NCBI RefSeq assembly: GCF_000719285.1
Contig: NZ_JOFS01000029.1
Span: 1 to 64,000, forward strand
Length of the DNA: 64,000 bases
DNA from: Streptomyces bicolor
GTDB lineage: Bacteria; Actinomycetota; Actinomycetes; Streptomycetales; Streptomycetaceae
Reading direction: 5' to 3'
Shown: one piece after another, positions 61,053-64,000 of the stretch
Layout of the letters: each line of letters opens with the position of its first letter
How positions within the stretch are numbered: the first letter of the stretch is position 1
Made by a program: the position numbers and the translations under genes
Notes under the pieces: model-generated
What the model saw: only the letters and a program-made list of their open reading frames with translations
What the model was told of the DNA's origin: nothing
The model's database searches: none

Positions 61053-62414
61053 CTAAATCCTTGTCGGGACCGGATTGCCCGCGTCGCTGATCGCCCGCCG
61101 CACCGGGACCCGCGCGAGCAGGGCGAATCCGATGACGAAGAAGGCGACGAGGGAGATGATCGCGTCCCGATAACTTCCGGTCAGCTGGTAGGTGAGCCCG
61201 AACAGGAGCGGCCCCAGCCAGCTCATGCCGCGGTCGCTCATCTCGTACGCCGAGAAGTATTCGGCCTCCTTCCCCGGCGGGACGAGATGGGAGAACAGCG
61301 AGCGGGACAGGGCCTGGCTGCCGCCGAGGACGAGCCCGATGCCGGCCGCGAGGACGAAGAACCAGACCGGGGCCCCGGCCGGCAGGAAGTACCCGGCCGC
61401 CAGCGTCACCGTCCACGCGACCAGTGAGCCGAGGATCGTGCGCTTCGCGCCGTAGATCCGGGCCAGCCGCCCCATCGTCAGCGCCCCCGCCACCGCGAGG
61501 ACCTGGACCAGCAGCACGGCGCCGATCAGCGTGGACTGGCCGAGGCCCAGCTCCTCGGAGCCGTAGATCGACGCCTGGGAGATCACCGTCTGGATGCCGT
61601 CGTTGTAGATGAGGTACGCGAGGAGGAAGGCGAGCGTCAGCGGGTGGCGGCGCATGTCGCGGACGGTCGCCGCGAGCTGGCGGAAGCCCATGGCGCGCGG
61701 TTCCCGGTCGGCGCGGTCGTCTTTCGTGGACCGACGGTCGCGCAGCCGCCGTAGCGGGATGAGGGCGAAGCCTCCCCACCACAGTCCCGCCGACGCGAGA
61801 CAGATGCGGACGGCCATGCCCTCGGAGACCCCGAAGGAGTCGTGCGCCAGATACAGGACCAGGTTCACGATCAGCATCAGCGAGCCGGACGCGTACCCGA
61901 AGGCCCAGCCCCGGGAGGAGACCGCGTCGCGTTCCTCGGGCGGGGCGATCTGTGGGAGATACGAGTTGTAGAGCATCATCGCGACGGACTGCGCGGCGTT
62001 CGCGACGATCAGCAGGAGGCCGCCGAGCAGATAGCGGTCGCCGCCGAGGAAGAACATGGCCGTGGTGGCCGTGGCCCCCAGATAGGCGGCGGCCGCCAGG
62101 AGGGGCTTCTTGCGGCCGGAGCGGTCGGCGGCCGCGCCCACCAGGGGCATCACCAGGACGGCGACGATCACCGACAGGGACACCGAGTACGCGAAGAAGG
62201 AGCCGGCGCGCACCGGGATGCCCAAGGGGTGGACGAACCCCTCCGCGTCCGCCGCCTCCTCGGCGACCGACGTCAGATAGGGGCCGAGGAACACGGTGAG
62301 TACGCTCGTCGAGTAGACGGAGCACGCCCAGTCGTAGAAGTACCAGCCGCGCTGCTCGCGGCGCCGACCCGCGGCCTCGTCCGCCGCATCCGTACGCACG
62401 GTATCGGTGCCCAC
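61053..62414 (-). CDS. UMF1-type MFS transporter (Atg22-like)
   Basis: A 453-residue transporter of the UMF1/Atg22-like group, related to vacuolar amino acid effluxers. About 12 helices: RGWYFYDWACSVYSTSVLTVFLGPYLTSV, GSFFAYSVSLSVIVAVLVMPLVGAAADRSGRKKPLLAAAAYLG, and PPEERDAVSSRGWAFGYASGSLMLIVNLVLYL, all hallmark motifs (YDWAxSxY and SSRGWAxGY). Amino acid or small-molecule efflux is likely; substrate unknown. ATG 62414 begins MGTDTVRTDAADE. It is upstream of rbpA on the same strand. Confidence 0.9.
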   Translation of the reverse strand: MGTDTVRTDAADEAAGRRREQRGWYFYDWACSVYSTSVLTVFLGPYLTSVAEEAADAEGFVHPLGIPVRAGSFFAYSVSLSVIVAVLVMPLVGAAADRSGRKKPLLAAAAYLGATATTAMFFLGGDRYLLGGLLLIVANAAQSVAMMLYNSYLPQIAPPEERDAVSSRGWAFGYASGSLMLIVNLVLYLAHDSFGVSEGMAVRICLASAGLWWGGFALIPLRRLRDRRSTKDDRADREPRAMGFRQLAATVRDMRRHPLTLAFLLAYLIYNDGIQTVISQASIYGSEELGLGQSTLIGAVLLVQVLAVAGALTMGRLARIYGAKRTILGSLVAWTVTLAAGYFLPAGAPVWFFVLAAGIGLVLGGSQALSRSLFSHLVPPGKEAEYFSAYEMSDRGMSWLGPLLFGLTYQLTGSYRDAIISLVAFFVIGFALLARVPVRRAISDAGNPVPTRI

Positions 62415-62470
62415 CCCGCGCCCTCGCTTCCCCGTGATGCTCCCGCGCGAGGGCGGAGCCCGGACGGGGG

Positions 62471-63241
62471 TCAGACCCAGACGCCCCGGTCCTCCATGAC
62501 CTTGCGCAATGTGTCGATGTGATCGGTCATGATGCCATCCACTCCCAGGTCCAGGAGCCGGTGCATCGCGTCGGGATCATTGATGGTCCACACGTGTACC
62601 TGAAGCCCGCGCGCGTGGGCGGCCCGTACGAAGCGGTGGTCCACCACCTGGATCCCGGACTGCGCCTCGGGCACTTGGGCGGCGACCGCCGATGCGCGCA
62701 GCGCGGCCGGCACGCCCCACGAGCGCAGCCGCAGGTTGAGGACACCCCGGGTGCCGTACGACGTCGCCAGGCGAGGTCCGGCCAGCCGCTGGGCGCGCAC
62801 CACGCGCGCCTCGGAGAAGGAGCCGACGCAGATCCGGTCCCAGGCGCCCGTGCGCTCGATCAGCTCCAGGAAGGGGTGCAGCGCCGGCTCCGCCTTGAGG
62901 TCGACGTTCCAGCGCACGTCGGGGAAGGTCTCCAGGAGCTCCTCGAAGAGGGGCACCGGCTCCTTGCCCGCCACACGCGCCTGCCGTACGTCGTCCCACG
63001 GCAGGTCGGCGATGCGGCCCGCCCCGTCCGTCACCCGGTCCAGGGTCGAGTCGTGGAAGGCGACGAGCTTGCCGTCGCGGGTGGTGTGGACGTCGGTCTC
63101 GATGTACCGGTAGCCCAACTCGGCCGCGCGCCGGAACTGCAGCACGGTGTTCTCCAGACCGTCCGCCGCCCCGCCGCGATGGGCGAAGGGAATCGGGCCG
63201 GGGTGGTCGAGGTACGGGTGGCGTATCCGCGTGGTGCTCAC
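62471..63241 (-). CDS. Glycerophosphodiester phosphodiesterase
   Basis: GDPD hydrolyses glycerophosphodiesters to glycerol 3-phosphate and an alcohol. The 256-residue TIM barrel has FAHRGGAADGLENTVLQFRRAAELGYRYIETDVHTTRDGKLVAFHDSTLDRVTDG with the catalytic His-Arg, Glu and metal ligands. NVDLKAEPALHPFLELIERT and VHVWTINDPDAMHRLLDLGVDGIMTDH complete the fold. GTG 63241 overlaps the stop of the upstream membrane-protein gene (GTGA), so the two are coupled. There is no signal peptide, so it acts in the cytoplasm. Confidence 0.95.
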   Translation of the reverse strand: MSTTRIRHPYLDHPGPIPFAHRGGAADGLENTVLQFRRAAELGYRYIETDVHTTRDGKLVAFHDSTLDRVTDGAGRIADLPWDDVRQARVAGKEPVPLFEELLETFPDVRWNVDLKAEPALHPFLELIERTGAWDRICVGSFSEARVVRAQRLAGPRLATSYGTRGVLNLRLRSWGVPAALRASAVAAQVPEAQSGIQVVDHRFVRAAHARGLQVHVWTINDPDAMHRLLDLGVDGIMTDHIDTLRKVMEDRGVWV

Positions 63242-63933
63242 GAACGAAGTATCGCCCGCCGGGGTTGCCCGGTGGCAACGACCGTGCTGCCGTCGGATGC
63301 CGAGGGGACGGCGAACACCCGCAGGAACAGCTGGGCGAGCGGGCCGATGGACAGCGCGTACAGAACGGTACCGACGCCGACCGTGCCGCCCAGCGCGTAG
63401 CCGGTGACGACGACCGCGATCTCGACGGCCGTGCGCATCAGGCGGATCGAGCGGCCGGTGCGCTGGTGCAGGCCGGTCATGAGACCGTCGCGGGGGCCCG
63501 GTCCGAAGCAGGCGGCGATGTACAGGCCGGTGGCCACGCCGTTGAGCACGATGCCGGTCAGCAGAAGAGGGATCCGTACGGCGAGGGAGTGCGCCTCGGG
63601 GACCAGGGCGAGCGTGCCGTCCATGGCGATGCCGACCACGAAGACGTTCGAGACGGTGCCGAGGCCGGGGCGCTGGCGCAGCGGGATCCACAGGAGCAGC
63701 ACCGCGGCACCGACGATGATCGAGACGACGCCGATCGTCAGGCCCGTGCGTTCGGCGAGGCCCTGGTGCAGCACACCCCAGGGCTCCAGGCCGAGGCCGG
63801 CCTCCACAAGCAGCGCCGAGCTGGCGCCGTACATCGCGAGCCCGACGTAAAGCTGTGTCAGCCGCCGTATGAGACGGCCCTGTGTGAGCCGCTGTATGAG
63901 ATGCCCCTGCTTGGACAAGACGTGCTTGGACAT
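63238..63933 (-). CDS. YczE-like integral membrane protein
   Basis: A 231-residue membrane protein of the YczE/YyaS family with about five or six helices. LYVGLAMYGASSALLVEAGLGLEPWGVLHQGLAERTGLTIGVVSIIVGAAVLLLWIPLRQRPGLGTVSNVFVVGIAMDG and GFGPGPRDGLMTGLHQRTGRSIRLMRTAVEIAVVVTGYALGG are typical. The role is unknown; relatives lie next to regulators and transporters. Its stop overlaps the GDPD start. The last 67 bases of the window belong to its upstream region, and the gene before it is out of view. Confidence 0.88.
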   Translation of the reverse strand: MSKHVLSKQGHLIQRLTQGRLIRRLTQLYVGLAMYGASSALLVEAGLGLEPWGVLHQGLAERTGLTIGVVSIIVGAAVLLLWIPLRQRPGLGTVSNVFVVGIAMDGTLALVPEAHSLAVRIPLLLTGIVLNGVATGLYIAACFGPGPRDGLMTGLHQRTGRSIRLMRTAVEIAVVVTGYALGGTVGVGTVLYALSIGPLAQLFLRVFAVPSASDGSTVVATGQPRRAILRS

Positions 63934-64000
63934 GACGTGCCCCCCCTGTGGTGGTAGTGGCCTGACTCATGACACCCTGTGGCTTGGGAAGCAATGCCAT

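Noticed and set aside
62471..64000. Extension of the GDPD frame to the window end
   Set aside because: The upstream part runs antisense-frame through the YczE-like gene; GTG 63241 with GTGA overlap is the real start.

Overview
The window is a piece of a Streptomyces chromosome. The evidence is the very high G+C content, frequent GTG starts, GTGA/ATGA translational coupling, Lrp, TetR, GntR and ROK regulators, chitinase-type promoters, the RNA polymerase-binding protein RbpA behind a sigma-R promoter, and the gene order metK-priA-fmt-rsmB ... rpe ... guaB1 ... ribEM(BA)H-hisEG ... chitinase ... ppm1-fxsA-rbpA. From memory this matches the conserved core order of S. coelicolor (roughly SCO1476 down to SCO1418). 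Most of it is ordinary chromosome core with small accessory or decayed patches. I saw no phage, conjugative element, CRISPR array, rRNA, tRNA or complete insertion sequence.

Layout. 1-6.3 kb: the metK 3' end, a helicase-motif-deficient PriA, a small HTH protein, fmt and rsmB. 6.4-15.4 kb: an MMPL/RND exporter, rpe, a SorC-type regulator, an orphan barstar-like protein, GuaB1 (IMPDH-like GMP reductase), a GNAT acetyltransferase, and a cationic amino acid permease followed by an Lrp regulator with a clear operator. 15.4-23.1 kb: a GntR regulator divergent from an SBP-permease-permease-ATPase importer of the 2-aminoethylphosphonate type, then a HAD phosphatase fused to an endonuclease/exonuclease/phosphatase (EEP) domain. 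This looks like a phosphorus-compound uptake and cleavage module and is the best candidate here for an undescribed system. 23.2-32.5 kb: MFS transporters, secreted proteins, a nitrilase-fold amidase with an L-amino acid monooxygenase-like flavoenzyme (a possible amino acid to amide to acid route), a luciferase-like oxidoreductase, a DUF5995 protein, a membrane-anchored GH6 glycosidase and a deletion scar with two gene remnants.

32.5-40.4 kb: a ROK regulator divergent from an MFS transporter over a shared operator, an NmrA-like reductase downstream of an orphan chitinase-type promoter, then an FMN riboswitch driving ribE-ribM-ribBA-ribH, followed by hisE-hisG and a PH-domain protein. 40.6-51.5 kb: a coupled pair of CNNM/CorC-type membrane proteins, an EccA-like AAA+ ATPase, a uridine kinase-like P-loop protein with an apparent ATT start, a helical-repeat-like protein, an amino acid permease, a C39-like peptidase, a tiny membrane protein and a TetR regulator. 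51.6-64 kb: a GH18 chitinase with its direct-repeat promoter, an acyl-CoA dehydrogenase, a gutted phosphotransferase pseudogene, an Lrp regulator, an amidohydrolase, Ppm1, FxsA, RbpA, a UMF1-type MFS protein, GDPD and a YczE-like membrane protein.

Functional links visible here are riboflavin synthesis plus uptake under one FMN riboswitch, chitin-responsive promoter elements at two loci, regulator/transporter pairs with palindromic operators (GntR-ABC, ROK-MFS, Lrp-APC), and thiol-stress control of rbpA. All family calls come from reading the sequence; no database search was run.
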